This document shows, piece by piece, positions 17,028 to 28,782 of a stretch of 64,000 nucleotides of DNA. The stretch lies in the NCBI RefSeq assembly GCF_003385495.1, contig NZ_QNUH01000016.1, positions 18,055 to 82,054 on the forward strand. The letters are read 5' to 3'. The first letter of the stretch is position 1. The number at the start of each line of letters is the position of its first letter. The notes under the pieces are model-generated. The model saw nothing but the letters and a program-made list of their open reading frames with translations. It was not told the DNA's origin and ran no database searches. The stretch is from Chryseobacterium elymi (GTDB taxonomy: Bacteria; Bacteroidota; Bacteroidia; Flavobacteriales; Weeksellaceae). Position numbers and translations under genes: made by a program.

Positions 17028-19097
17028 ATGAAACATTTTTACAATTTTTTTTCTCAGGGAAGAGAAAAAATAAACTATTTAAAAATTGCCTTATTCGGTT
17101 TTACCGCTTTGCTTACGGGCAGCACTTTAGTATCAGCACAGGTAAGTGCTTATAGTTTTGCCCAGTCTTCCGGAACCTATACTCCCATTGTAGGGACTGC
17201 ATTGGCGGATGCCACCGGCAATACTTCGGCAACCAATCTTAACAGTAGTGTTTATCCTTTAACCCTGCCGTTCGATTTTGTATTTAACGGAACGTCGTAC
17301 AATGCATTGAATGTGTCAACGAACGGATTTATTACTTTTGGTACAACAGCTCCGGGTACAACCACCACCACCCCAATATCAAGTACTACAGGCTATGACG
17401 GGGCAGTTTCTGTTTTTGGAAGAGATATAAGCAGTTTTTTTGATATAGCTGGAGCCACAGGCAATATAAGTTGGGAAATAATGGGCTCGGCCCCCAACAG
17501 GGAAGCTGTTATACAATGGAAAAACTTCAGGCCCAACAGCAGTACCTCTACAACTGCGGCATATGCCTTTTCATTTCAGATCCGTTTAAAGGAAACCTCG
17601 AATACTATTGAAATGGTTTATAGCAGCGGGACTTATTTAGTAGGAAGTACAACTGTTTCAGGAACAGCTCAGATTGGGCTGAGGGGCACTTCCTCAGCTG
17701 ATTTTAATACCCGGCTTAATGCCACAACACTGGAATTTATAAACTCTACCGCAGGAACAGCAAATAACAGCACACAGGCATTCAATACAGCTAACTCAAT
17801 TCCGGGAATGCCTTCTGCAGGGTTAATGTATATCTGGACACCGCCAACATGCTATGCTCCATTGGGACTTACAGCAGGCACAACCACCAATAACAGTGCT
17901 TCCATATCCTGGACCGCTTCTCCATCAGCTCCATCAGGATATGATATTTATTACAGTACTTCCAATACACCACCAACATCTTCTACAGCACCTACTAATC
18001 CAAATGTTTCGGGGATGTTTGCTTCCATAGGATCACTGGCACCTTCTACAGTATATTATATCTGGATCAGATCAAATTGCGGAGGAGGAGATACAAGTGT
18101 ATGGTCGCTTCAGCCTATACAGATTGTAACACAATGTCTGCCACCGGCAATTCTTACAACTGCTGGTGCTACTGTTTGTCCTAATCAGACTGCAACATTG
18201 TCAGCTACAGCAGATACCGGAGCATCTATAACCTGGTATGATGCTCCTACGGCGGGAAATGCAGTAGGCACAGGACCGAGCTTTACAACACCTGTCTTAA
18301 GCAGCACAACACCTTATTATGTAACTGCTTCAACAGGAGGTACGTCTTCAACCGGAATGGCGAATGCTATATCTACATCAGGTTATACTCAGGATGCAGG
18401 TCTGCTTTTCGATGTTTATTCTACTGTTACTATTAATGGGGTGTATGTATATCCAATGGGTACGGGAGCAGGAACTGTAGAAATTGCTTTACAGGATGGC
18501 AATGTTTCCCCTGCTGTGACATTACAGACAATTACGGTAAACCTGAACGGTTCTGCAGCTCCCTATGTAAAGACTTATGTTCCTTTGAATTTTACAATTC
18601 CACCGGGAAGCAATTATAAATTAATGATGCTGACAAGGTCAGGCAGTGTGTCCGGATTGGTAAGAGAATCCGGGGGGACCTGGGGTAGCTATCCATTTAC
18701 GGTGCCGGGAGCATTATCTATAACAGCCGGGAACCTTACCGGAAATAGCGCTACAGCATCTTATTATTATTTCTATGACTGGCAGATCAGCAGTAAATGC
18801 GAAAGCGCAAGAACAACCGTTACTGCAACAGTGGACAGCATGTGTTTAAGTACATCCGAAGTGAATGCTAGAAATCAGATGAAAGTATATCCTAATCCAT
18901 TTAAAGATATCATAACCATTACTGATATTGAAAAAGTAAAATCTATTCAGGTTTTTGACAGTGCAGGAAGAATGATAAAAATTATTGATAATCCATCTCA
19001 AGAAATCTATTTAGGGGAATTGAAATCAGGATTATACATTCTAAATCTGACTATGAAAGACGGAAATATTGCTCACGTAAAAGCGATTAAGAAATAA
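17028..19097 (+). CDS. T9SS-secreted multidomain surface protein
   Basis: 689 residues. The signal peptide (LKIALFGFTALLTGSTLVSAQ) is preceded by an unusually long basic segment, so the true start could be later. An N-terminal beta domain carries VSTNGFITFG. A fibronectin type III domain lies near residues 278-370, then an Ig-like domain (ATVCPNQTATLSATAD). The C-terminal ~70 residues are the type A sorting domain (MKVYPNPFKD, LKSGLYILNL, KAIKK) that directs export by the type IX system. Low complexity rich in Thr, Ser and Ala. Probably an adhesin or surface protein; no enzyme domain visible. Confidence 0.88.
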   Translation: MKHFYNFFSQGREKINYLKIALFGFTALLTGSTLVSAQVSAYSFAQSSGTYTPIVGTALADATGNTSATNLNSSVYPLTLPFDFVFNGTSYNALNVSTNGFITFGTTAPGTTTTTPISSTTGYDGAVSVFGRDISSFFDIAGATGNISWEIMGSAPNREAVIQWKNFRPNSSTSTTAAYAFSFQIRLKETSNTIEMVYSSGTYLVGSTTVSGTAQIGLRGTSSADFNTRLNATTLEFINSTAGTANNSTQAFNTANSIPGMPSAGLMYIWTPPTCYAPLGLTAGTTTNNSASISWTASPSAPSGYDIYYSTSNTPPTSSTAPTNPNVSGMFASIGSLAPSTVYYIWIRSNCGGGDTSVWSLQPIQIVTQCLPPAILTTAGATVCPNQTATLSATADTGASITWYDAPTAGNAVGTGPSFTTPVLSSTTPYYVTASTGGTSSTGMANAISTSGYTQDAGLLFDVYSTVTINGVYVYPMGTGAGTVEIALQDGNVSPAVTLQTITVNLNGSAAPYVKTYVPLNFTIPPGSNYKLMMLTRSGSVSGLVRESGGTWGSYPFTVPGALSITAGNLTGNSATASYYYFYDWQISSKCESARTTVTATVDSMCLSTSEVNARNQMKVYPNPFKDIITITDIEKVKSIQVFDSAGRMIKIIDNPSQEIYLGELKSGLYILNLTMKDGNIAHVKAIKK

Positions 19098-19119
19098 ATT
19101 TTTAAGTAAAAAATTAAAA

Positions 19120-19150
19120 GCCCGGAGTTTTAAACAGCTCCGGATTTTTG
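19120..19150 (+). terminator. Terminator of the T9SS protein gene
   Basis: CCGGAG (19122-19127) pairs with CTCCGG (19138-19143), followed by ATTTTTG. Confidence 0.75.
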
Positions 19151-19165
19151 TTTTTGAGACTTAGA

Positions 19166-19197
19166 TTTTGCCTGTTCTGAAAAAATACCTACCTTCG
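19166..19197 (+). promoter_or_regulatory. Promoter of the thiamine operon
   Basis: TTTTG ending at 19170, a 19-nt spacer and TACCTTCG (19190-19197, one mismatch to TAnnTTTG). The predicted transcription start falls just before the riboswitch. Confidence 0.55.
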
Positions 19198-19202
19198 TCA
19201 TA

Positions 19203-19283
19203 ACTTTAGGGGTGTCTGTAAACATACAGACTGAGACTTTACCCTTTGAACCTGATCTGGATTATACCAGCGTAGGGAAAAGT
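19203..19283 (+). promoter_or_regulatory. TPP riboswitch (THI box) of the thi operon
   Basis: The aptamer shows the conserved THI-box core: GGGGTG, CTGAGA, ACCCTTTGAACCTGATCTGG and CCAGCGTAGGGA. P1 pairs ACTTT (19203-19207) with AAAGT (19279-19283). It binds thiamine pyrophosphate and should repress the thiS-thiF operon. The expression platform is visible downstream: CCATTCCTAA (19321-19330) is perfectly complementary to TTAGGAATGG (19347-19356), which contains the thiS start codon. Confidence 0.95.
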
Positions 19284-19320
19284 AAATGACTTTACTGTAC
19301 ATTCTATTGTGCAATAACGG

Positions 19321-19356
19321 CCATTCCTAAAGTATATATAAAATAATTAGGAATGG
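19321..19356 (+). promoter_or_regulatory. Start-codon-sequestering hairpin of thiS
   Basis: A 10-bp perfect stem with a 16-nt loop; the thiS ATG (19353-19355) is inside the 3' arm. CCTAAAGT (19326-19333), shared with the 5' arm, can alternatively pair with ACTTTAGG (19203-19210), the 5' strand of riboswitch P1. The two structures exclude each other. Confidence 0.75.
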
Positions 19357-19559
19357 AAATTACAATCAACCACACTACGAAAACATTTGAAGTACTTCCG
19401 GATAATCTGGAAGCGCTGATGGCTATGGAAATCCCCGGAAAGAAAAAAGGGATAGCTGTGGCTCTCAACAACCGTATTATTCCATTGTCCGCCTGGACAG
19501 AAACAATCCTTAAAGACAAAGATTCAGTTTTAATCATTACTGCCACTCAGGGCGGTTAA
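19353..19559 (+). CDS. thiS: Sulfur carrier protein ThiS
   Basis: 68 residues, ubiquitin-like fold, ending in the Gly-Gly (TATQGG) that is adenylated by ThiF and carries the thiocarboxylate used by ThiG. First gene of the operon; its start codon sits in the 3' arm of the riboswitch hairpin. Confidence 0.95.
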   Translation: MEITINHTTKTFEVLPDNLEALMAMEIPGKKKGIAVALNNRIIPLSAWTETILKDKDSVLIITATQGG

Positions 19560-19571
19560 TTCACTTAATAA

Positions 19572-21954
<2,383 letters not shown>

Positions 21955-21982
<28 letters not shown>

Positions 21983-22704
21983 GTATCGCAGGATTTGATC
22001 CCTCAGGAGGAGCAGGTCTCTTATCAGATATAAAGACATTTGAGCAGCTTGGTGTAATGGGATTAGGCGTATGCACTGCAATGACCGTTCAGACAGCCTC
22101 TACATGTTTAAATATAGAATGGTGTCCATTAGACGAAATAATGTCATCGGTAACGGTTTTGATGAAAGATAATCCGGTTCAGGCTGTAAAAATCGGGATA
22201 GTAAAAGATGCTGTGTTTCTGGAAAAAATTATAGAAACTGTACAGTACCATAGTGACGGGGTAAAAATCATCTGGGATCCTGTATTAAAAAGTACTTCAG
22301 AGTTTTCTTTTTTTGACCTGGAAACCTTATCTCTTTTGACGGATGTTTTAAAAAAAATTGACCTTATCACACCCAATTATAATGAATACAGTGTTTTACA
22401 GGAACACAATCTTTTAAATCAAAACCGGAATTCTTGTGCTGTACTGGTCAAAGGTGGCCACAGAAATGATAAAGTAGGTACAGATATCCTGATCTGGGAC
22501 GGAAAAGAAATTTCATTGAAACCAAATACAGATGAATTCTATAAATTTTATCCAAAACATGGTTCGGGTTGTGTGCTGTCTTCAGCAATTGCAGGTTGGT
22601 TGGCAAAAGGAGAAAGTCTGGAAGGTGCCTGCAGAAAAGGAAAATTATATATCGAGAAATTTTTAAAAAGCAACCCCTCTTTATTGGGTTTTCATTCAGT
22701 TTAA
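21955..22704 (+). CDS. thiD: Hydroxymethylpyrimidine/phosphomethylpyrimidine kinase ThiD
   Basis: Phosphorylates HMP and HMP-P to HMP-PP for ThiE. 249 residues. The ribokinase-fold motif TMSIAGFDPSGGAGLLSDIK is at the N-terminus and KHGSGCVLSSAIAGWLA near the C-terminus. The ATG at 21955 overlaps the previous gene by 28 nt; it is preferred over 21979 because family members have several residues before the TIAG segment. Confidence 0.95.
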
Positions 22705-22706
22705 TC

Positions 22707-23321
22707 ATGGAAAAATTACAATACATATCACAAGGATCAACAAGAGAAGAGCAGGAGCTTAATATCCGGAACGCTTTAGATAATGGTATAAAATGGCTGC
22801 AGATACGCTGGAAAAATGCTCATGAAAACGAATTTTTCCAACTCTGTGAAACGTCAAAGAAACTTTGTTCAGAATACCAGGCGGTCTGTATCATTAATGA
22901 CCATGTTCAAATGGCAAAAGAAATTGATGCAGACGGTGTTCATTTGGGTTTAAAAGATATGTCCATTGAAATTGCAAGACATGTTTTAGGTAAAAATAAA
23001 ATCATCGGAGGAACGGCTAATACTCTTTCAGATGTCCTTCAGAGAATTAACGAGCCATGTGATTATATAGGTTTAGGACCTTTGAGATTTACGGCTACAA
23101 AAGAAAAACTGAGCCCTATCCTGGGGTTTGAAGGCTATCAGGATATTATTAAAAATGTAAAAGACAAATCGATAGCCATTCCGAAGATTTATGCGATTGG
23201 GGGAGTTGTGCTTGCGGATATAAAACCTCTTCAGCAGATCGGGATATATGGTGCCGCAGTTTCCGGAGAGATTACCAGCCAGCCATATGTGATCAGTGAA
23301 TTTAAAAAAGAAATGATATGA
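22707..23321 (+). CDS. thiE: Thiamine phosphate synthase ThiE
   Basis: Joins HMP-PP and thiazole phosphate to thiamine phosphate. 204 residues from MEKLQY. Motifs: [32 protein letters not shown], and [19 protein letters not shown] chose the ATG at 22707, 2 nt after the thiD stop; longer in-frame versions would run deep into thiD. Overlaps thiG by 4 nt. Confidence 0.95.
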   Translation: MEKLQYISQGSTREEQELNIRNALDNGIKWLQIRWKNAHENEFFQLCETSKKLCSEYQAVCIINDHVQMAKEIDADGVHLGLKDMSIEIARHVLGKNKIIGGTANTLSDVLQRINEPCDYIGLGPLRFTATKEKLSPILGFEGYQDIIKNVKDKSIAIPKIYAIGGVVLADIKPLQQIGIYGAAVSGEITSQPYVISEFKKEMI

Positions 23322-24094
23322 ATAATCAGAAATTAATAATAGCAGACAGAATATTTGAGTCAAGATTGTTCTTAGGAACAGGAAAATTCGGAAACCTTCA
23401 GGAAATGGCTGCCTCTGTGATCGCTTCAGGAACAGATATGGTCACCATGGCTCTGAAAAGAATAGATTCTGGTGCAGCAGAAGACGGGTTACTGGACTCA
23501 TTAAAAGAAACCAATGCTCATCTCCTCCCCAATACTTCAGGAGCCAGGACTGCAAAAGAAGCAGTATTGGCAGCACAGCTCGCAAGAGAGGCATTGGAAA
23601 CCAACTGGGTAAAATTAGAGATTCATCCTGATCCTAAATACCTCCTTCCTGATCCTATTGAAACCCTTTATGCAACAGAAGAGCTGGCCAAACTGGGATT
23701 TATCGTAATGCCTTATATCCATGCTGATCCGGTTTTATGCAAACGTCTGGAAGGTGCCGGAACTGCTGTGGTAATGCCTTTAGGAGCTCCAATCGGGACC
23801 AATAAAGGACTGAGAACATTGGATTTCCTCGAGATCATTATCAGTCAGAGCAATGTTCCTGTTGTGGTAGATGCCGGAATCGGGGCGCCTTCGGATGCCG
23901 CAAAAGCGATGGAAATGGGAGCTGATGCCGTTCTTGTCAATACCGCAATAGCCGTAGCAAGAAACCCTGTCAATATGGCTCTGGCCTTTAAAGAAGGCGT
24001 TATTGCCGGAAGAAGAGCCTTTGAATCAGGTTTGGGTGCAATCGCAGATCATGCCGAAGCATCAAGCCCTCTGACCTCTTTTTTATTTGAATAA
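23318..24094 (+). CDS. thiG: Thiazole synthase ThiG
   Basis: Builds thiazole phosphate from deoxyxylulose phosphate, dehydroglycine and ThiS thiocarboxylate. 258 residues, TIM barrel. Lys99 in [17 protein letters not shown] is at the position of the Schiff-base lysine. Other ThiG segments: [37 protein letters not shown] and [20 protein letters not shown]. Overlaps thiE, and thiH follows after 12 nt. Confidence 0.97.
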   Translation: MNNQKLIIADRIFESRLFLGTGKFGNLQEMAASVIASGTDMVTMALKRIDSGAAEDGLLDSLKETNAHLLPNTSGARTAKEAVLAAQLAREALETNWVKLEIHPDPKYLLPDPIETLYATEELAKLGFIVMPYIHADPVLCKRLEGAGTAVVMPLGAPIGTNKGLRTLDFLEIIISQSNVPVVVDAGIGAPSDAAKAMEMGADAVLVNTAIAVARNPVNMALAFKEGVIAGRRAFESGLGAIADHAEASSPLTSFLFE

Positions 24095-24106
24095 TATCAG
24101 CAAACA

Positions 24107-25225
24107 ATGAACAGCTTTAAAGATATTTTTGAACGCTATCAATGGGATGAGGTAAAAGAAAGACTTGGAAAAGTAACCCACTCAGAAGTACTGAACAGCC
24201 TTCAGAAGAAACAAAAAACGATGGATGATTTTCTCAACCTTCTTTCCCCTGCCGCTGCACAGGAACTGGAATTGATGGCCAAAATGACCCGTCACCTTAC
24301 CCAAAAACGCTTTGGAAAGACGATTCAGCTGTATGCTCCCATGTATCTCAGCAATGAATGTCAGAATATCTGTACCTACTGTGGTTTCAGCCTGGATAAT
24401 AATGTAAAAAGGAAAACACTTTCCGATACGGAACTGATGATAGAAGCCTCTGTTCTAAAATCTATGGGAGTGAATCACGTCCTGTTAGTAAGTGGAGAAG
24501 CCAATAATACAGTCGGAATTTCTTACTTTCAAAATGCCGTCCGCTTATTGAAACCTAATTTTGCTAATATCTCGATCGAGGTACAGCCTTTATCAGAAGA
24601 AGAATATCTCCAGCTGCATAAGGAAGGCGTTTATTCCGTTTTGGTCTATCAGGAAACTTATCATCAGGAAGTCTATAAGGAATACCACCCTAAAGGAAAG
24701 AAATCTAATTTTAACTTCCGATTGGATACACCTGATAGAATTGGACGTGCCGGAATTCATAAGATCGGACTTGGTGTGTTGCTTGGGCTTGAAGACTGGC
24801 GTGTAGACAGTTTTTTCAATGCTCTTCACATTGATTACCTGCAGAAACAATACTGGAAAAGTCGTTTTTCAGTTTCCTTTCCAAGACTCAGACCTGCAGA
24901 AGGAATTATTGAACCTAATTTTATCATGGAAGATAAAGACCTGTTACAACTGATCTGTGCCTACAGAATATGGAATGAAGACCTGGAAATTTCAATATCC
25001 ACAAGGGAAAATGAAAAGTTCAGAGACAATATCATATCACTTGGAGCTACGGCCATGAGTGCAGCCTCAAAAACAAATCCCGGAGGCTACGCCGTAGATG
25101 TAGAATCTCTGGAACAGTTTGAAACCAGTGACGAACGCAGCATGGAAGAAGTGAAAAACAGCATCAGAAAAGCCGGATATGATCCGGTGATGAAAGATTG
25201 GGATCCTGCCTACAGCGGAATTTAA
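24107..25225 (+). CDS. thiH: 2-iminoacetate synthase ThiH
   Basis: Radical-SAM tyrosine lyase that makes dehydroglycine for ThiG. 372 residues. The CxxxCxxC cluster motif is at C85/C89/C92 (NECQNICTYCGF). Conserved ThiH segments: GVNHVLLVSGEA, YSVLVYQETYH, DTPDRIGRAGIHKIGLGVLL and SFPRLRPAEG. Use of ThiH rather than the oxidase ThiO fits a tyrosine-dependent pathway, as in many Bacteroidota. Confidence 0.97.
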   Translation: MNSFKDIFERYQWDEVKERLGKVTHSEVLNSLQKKQKTMDDFLNLLSPAAAQELELMAKMTRHLTQKRFGKTIQLYAPMYLSNECQNICTYCGFSLDNNVKRKTLSDTELMIEASVLKSMGVNHVLLVSGEANNTVGISYFQNAVRLLKPNFANISIEVQPLSEEEYLQLHKEGVYSVLVYQETYHQEVYKEYHPKGKKSNFNFRLDTPDRIGRAGIHKIGLGVLLGLEDWRVDSFFNALHIDYLQKQYWKSRFSVSFPRLRPAEGIIEPNFIMEDKDLLQLICAYRIWNEDLEISISTRENEKFRDNIISLGATAMSAASKTNPGGYAVDVESLEQFETSDERSMEEVKNSIRKAGYDPVMKDWDPAYSGI

Positions 25226-25343
25226 AAAATTAAACCATTAAGAACATTGAAATCATTAAGTCTAATTAAGAAAAATCAATAGATTTTTTTTAATCTTAAA
25301 ACGGAGCTTATCTTAATATTTGTTAACAGCTTAAAAAATCTTA

Positions 25344-26075
25344 ATGGTTCAAAACAATTTTGGAATGAAAAGCAAAGATATTTTTACAAGATACAGCCGG
25401 CAGATATTTATCGAAGAAGTTGGTCTGGATGGGCAACGAAGAATAATGGCTTCCAAAGTCCTTGTCATTGGGGCCGGAGGTTTAGGAAGTCCGGTCATTC
25501 AGTACCTTGCCGCTGCCGGAGTCGGAACTTTAGGTGTGGCAGATTTTGATGAGGTAGAACTTCATAACCTGAACCGCCAGATCATTCACAATGAAAATAC
25601 CGTTGGAGCCTTAAAAGTGAAAAGTGCTGAAGTCTTTGTTGAAAATCTTAACCATCAGGTGAAATTTGAAGGGATTGATAAAAGAATTGATGACTCAAAT
25701 GCAGAAGAAATCCTTTCTCAGTACGATATTATTGTAGACGGATCCGATAATTTTACATCCAGATACCTAATCAATGATACTTGTGTGAAGCTTGGGAAGC
25801 CTTTGGTTTACGGAAGTATTCTGGGTTTTTCAGGACAAACCGCCGTATTCAACTATAAAGAAAGTAAAAACCTTAGAGACCTCTTTCCGGAACCACCTTT
25901 TGACGAAAATTTACCGGATTGTGACAGTCTCGGAGTTTTGGGCGCATTACCAGGCATTGTAGGGAGTATGATGGCTATGCAGGTTTTAAAGATCATCACC
26001 GAACTTTCTGTGCAAGCAAATCAACTTACCCTTATTGATGCTCTGAACTGGAGATTCCAGACCATAGATTTTTAA
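25344..26075 (+). CDS. thiF: ThiF/MoeB-type adenylyltransferase without zinc cysteines
   Basis: E1-like enzyme that adenylates the C-terminus of ThiS. 243 residues (236 if it starts at the in-frame ATG 25365, just before the conserved RYSRQIFIEEVGLDGQ). Nucleotide-binding VLVIGAGGLGSPVIQYLAAA, HNLNRQIIH and DGSDNFTSRYLIND are intact. The zinc-binding CxxC pairs of MoeB/ThiF are missing: SKNLRDLFPEPP stands where CxxCLFPEPP is usual, and the protein ends before the second pair. One Cys remains in LPDCDSLGVLG. No rhodanese domain. Last gene of the thi run, after a 118-nt gap. Confidence 0.9.
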   Translation: MVQNNFGMKSKDIFTRYSRQIFIEEVGLDGQRRIMASKVLVIGAGGLGSPVIQYLAAAGVGTLGVADFDEVELHNLNRQIIHNENTVGALKVKSAEVFVENLNHQVKFEGIDKRIDDSNAEEILSQYDIIVDGSDNFTSRYLINDTCVKLGKPLVYGSILGFSGQTAVFNYKESKNLRDLFPEPPFDENLPDCDSLGVLGALPGIVGSMMAMQVLKIITELSVQANQLTLIDALNWRFQTIDF

Positions 26076-26100
26076 ATTAAACTGGGTTGGGGTTAAGGGG

Positions 26101-26239
26101 CAGGAAGCTGGAAGAGGGAGGCTGGAAGTTAATAGTTGACACTTATTAAAAATTTGATGAAGGCATAAAAGATTAATAGCTTACTGTAGTTCTGTTTTAA
26201 GGACAATGTCTTCCCTCTTCCGGCTTCAAACTTCCTGAC
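26101..26239. repeat. Imperfect intergenic inverted repeat
   Basis: The left arm has CAGGAAG and GGAAGAGGGA (26101-26120); the right arm, read on the other strand, has the same two words separated by about 8 extra bases (26211-26237). The G/A-rich GGAAG-type text recalls small intergenic repeats of Flavobacteriia. No ORF lies between the arms. Confidence 0.5.
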
Positions 26240-26299
26240 ATTCTTAAAAAAGGAATATCCTATCCGGACTCAGGTTAAATTATATTGTTTTTAAATAAA

Positions 26300-26328
26300 T
26301 GAGGCAGTAAAGAAATTTTACTGCCTCA
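26300..26328. terminator. Bidirectional terminator between thiF and a TonB receptor
   Basis: TGAGGCAGTAAA pairs perfectly with TTTACTGCCTCA (12 bp) between convergent genes. Confidence 0.85.
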
Positions 26329-26353
26329 TTTTATGATTTTTAATTCTAAAAAA

Positions 26354-28576
26354 TTACTGTGCCTGCTGCATAACGCCTGTGTCTTCTTTTTTAGTCTGAT
26401 TCAGAATATTTGGATCTTCCTTAGCCAGTTTATTCTTGGTAGGAATTTTGTAGTTAATTGAAATTCCGAAATTTCTGGTGTCATACTTACTTCTGATCAT
26501 TACAGCCTGGCCTTCGGGCGGATTGGAATACACCTGCATCACCTGCCCGTTGAAAATATCATTCGCGAAAACGGAAACAGTAAGACGGTTGTTCATGAAC
26601 TTTTTCGTCAGTGTAATATCCATGTTATTGTTGAAAGGTTTATCCGCCGTAAAGTAGAAATATCCCGCTTTTGGAGTAAGATAGCTATAATTAGCCGTCA
26701 GTTTTATGTCTTTCGGTAAAAGCAGCTGGGTCATGATATTAAAGATCCAGAAGCCTTTATTGTTTAAATTATCAATATCATGTTTCTGATAACCTGCATA
26801 CAGATACATAAAGTTAATTTTGTCAGGGTTAAAATTAAACTTCATGATCTCGCTCATCGGCTTGCTGAAAATCATAAACGGTATGGGAAGACCTACATTA
26901 AAGTTATGAATTTTCATATTCGAAATATTCACCTGTTTATTGTAAAGGTTCTTGCCGTTTTTCATAATGATCTGTGCTACCTGATCTTTTGCAGAACTTA
27001 CACTGTACCCAATGAAGGCATAATCAAACGCTGAAACTTTCAATTCATAATTATCAAAGATCGTGGGCTGAAGATCCGGGTTACCGGTAACTTCCGTATT
27101 CGGGCCGGCAAAGATGACGTTGTTCGGGTTCAGGGCAGAAATACTTGGCAGAGTAATCTTTTTGTTGTAGTTCGCTGCAATATAGACCTGATTCATCAGA
27201 CTATATTGTACGCTTGCATTCGGAAAAAGCTTGAATTTATTGAAAGGTGTTAAATCTCTTTCCAAAACAACATTATCCTTTATGGTTCTTGTAATCCCGG
27301 AAATATCATAATTTTCTGCTCTTGCCCCTAAAGTAAAGTCAAACTTTTTCAGTTTAGCCTGAAATTCAAGGTAGGTAGAAGCCGTCTGTCTCTGATATTC
27401 CAGATTGGTAAGGCCTTTACTTTCCGTATCATAATCCTGTCTTTCATACAAACCGCCCAAACTCACCTTTCCACCATCCAGAAGCTTAATCGGCTGTGAA
27501 TAGTCTATCTTAAAATTCGCGACCCGCATATCCGATTTATTATCGAGCACATTTTCTCCACGATAAAAAAGAAAAGGTTCTAGCGGGTTCGTATCAGTGT
27601 AAAATCCTCTTTGGAAGAAATTGTCCTGGGAGAATTTAGAAGTAGCTTTAGTATATCCGAACTGGAAATCCAGCTTTTGAGATTTGTCGCTGAAACGCTT
27701 CTGATACGTTACAACAGCTTCCTGTCTTAAGTTATTGGTGTGAGCAACATCCGATGCTTCATAATCAGCTTCCCGGTATGTGATAGGACTAAGACTTACA
27801 GGGATATCGGCAAGTCCTCTGCTCGCAGTATAGTTATCATTATTATTGTGATAAATATCGTAGTTCAGCAATAATCTGTCCTGTCCAAGGTCAAAAGTCA
27901 GCCCTGATTTTGCAAAATATCCGCGTCCTATTCTGTCCGTATTGTTATGCAGAAGCACATCCTGATCGCCATTCAGCATACTTTCGCGATAGTTTTGACC
28001 AACATTCAGCTGCCATCCGAAATACTTGTTTCTGGCATTTAAGTTTAATGAATTGGTAGTTCTGCTTCTGAATTTATCGTAATTGGTAAACGAGTAATTT
28101 CCTGAATAAGTTGCCGTTAAATATTTATTGGCATTTTTATTTGTAATGATATTCATGATGGCACCTCCTGAAGTGGCAGGAAATTCTGCTCCTGGCTGCG
28201 TGATCACTTCAATTCTGTCTACCGAATTGGCCGGCATTCCTTCAAGGAAAGAATTTAATTCATTCGAAGTAATATTAAGAGGTCTGCCGTTCAGATAAAC
28301 ATCCAGGATCTTGCCCTGATACATCATTCCCGCAATATCGGTAGACACCAATCCGGGAAGTTTTTTAATGCCTTCCAGAACATTACCGTTGTTAAGCTGA
28401 GGTTGTTCAGAAAAGTCAAAAATAGTACGGTCTGCTTTCTGTTCAACGGCTTTTTTAGTTTTCGTAATAATTACGCCTTCAATTTGCTTTTCCTTTTCTG
28501 TATTATTGCTGCTTTTCTCCTGAGAATAGGCGAAAAAAGATCCCAGCAGGGATAAAGCTAATATAGTTTTTTTCAT
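26354..28576 (-). CDS. TonB-dependent receptor-like outer-membrane beta-barrel protein
   Basis: 740 residues. Signal peptide ILALSLLGSFFAYSQ, then a plug domain (VIITKTKKAVEQKADRTIF, LEGIKKLPGLV, VYLNGRPLNI, VDRIEVITQPGAEFPATSGG). A long beta-barrel with many alternating aromatic strands follows, of the OMP_b-brl_3 type. A ~30-residue hydrophilic tail follows the last barrel strand, instead of the usual terminal aromatic residue. Substrate unknown; no riboswitch or SusD partner is seen. It diverges from the S-box-controlled receptor. Confidence 0.9.
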   Translation of the reverse strand: MKKTILALSLLGSFFAYSQEKSSNNTEKEKQIEGVIITKTKKAVEQKADRTIFDFSEQPQLNNGNVLEGIKKLPGLVSTDIAGMMYQGKILDVYLNGRPLNITSNELNSFLEGMPANSVDRIEVITQPGAEFPATSGGAIMNIITNKNANKYLTATYSGNYSFTNYDKFRSRTTNSLNLNARNKYFGWQLNVGQNYRESMLNGDQDVLLHNNTDRIGRGYFAKSGLTFDLGQDRLLLNYDIYHNNNDNYTASRGLADIPVSLSPITYREADYEASDVAHTNNLRQEAVVTYQKRFSDKSQKLDFQFGYTKATSKFSQDNFFQRGFYTDTNPLEPFLFYRGENVLDNKSDMRVANFKIDYSQPIKLLDGGKVSLGGLYERQDYDTESKGLTNLEYQRQTASTYLEFQAKLKKFDFTLGARAENYDISGITRTIKDNVVLERDLTPFNKFKLFPNASVQYSLMNQVYIAANYNKKITLPSISALNPNNVIFAGPNTEVTGNPDLQPTIFDNYELKVSAFDYAFIGYSVSSAKDQVAQIIMKNGKNLYNKQVNISNMKIHNFNVGLPIPFMIFSKPMSEIMKFNFNPDKINFMYLYAGYQKHDIDNLNNKGFWIFNIMTQLLLPKDIKLTANYSYLTPKAGYFYFTADKPFNNNMDITLTKKFMNNRLTVSVFANDIFNGQVMQVYSNPPEGQAVMIRSKYDTRNFGISINYKIPTKNKLAKEDPNILNQTKKEDTGVMQQAQ

Positions 28577-28687
28577 AATGTTTTTTTACTACTGTTCAGT
28601 TAGACGTAAAAAAGGACGATTTGTTACGATGAAATTTGCGAAAAGTTAAATTTTTGGGCAATTATTTTTTTATTTCCGAAATAATTA

Positions 28688-28695
28688 TATCTTTG
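28688..28695 (+). promoter_or_regulatory. Promoter -7 box of the S-box leader
   Basis: TATCTTTG is an exact TAnnTTTG match. A -33 TTTG at correct spacing is not evident. The predicted start lies about 28700, immediately before the S-box element. Confidence 0.55.
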
Positions 28696-28700
28696 CCACG

Positions 28701-28769
28701 TAATTATCAAGAATCTCATAGATGGGATAGCAACCTGCAAAAACAAGCAAGGTGCTGAAATAGATAAGC
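28701..28769 (+). promoter_or_regulatory. S-box-like (SAM-I clan) riboswitch, miniaturised
   Basis: S-box core words occur in order: TTATCAAGAA, AGCAACCTGC, GCAAGGTGCTGAAAT and AGATAAG. P1 is TTATC (28704-28708) with GATAA (28763-28767). P3 is ACCTGC with GCAAGGT, a bulged A between. P2 is reduced to ATCTC/GGGAT around a 6-nt loop, without the kink-turn and pseudoknot loop of standard S-boxes, and P4 is absent. Downstream TCCCATCT (28806-28813) can pair with AGATGGGA (28720-28727) as an alternative structure. The orientation fits control of the TonB receptor at 29086. Confidence 0.7.
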
Positions 28770-28782
28770 CGGTATGTCCGGA

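Noticed and set aside
22569..22706. Longer ThiE start inside thiD
   Set aside because: The extra 46 residues are thiD read in another frame; the ATG at 22707 gives a normal ThiE N-terminus.
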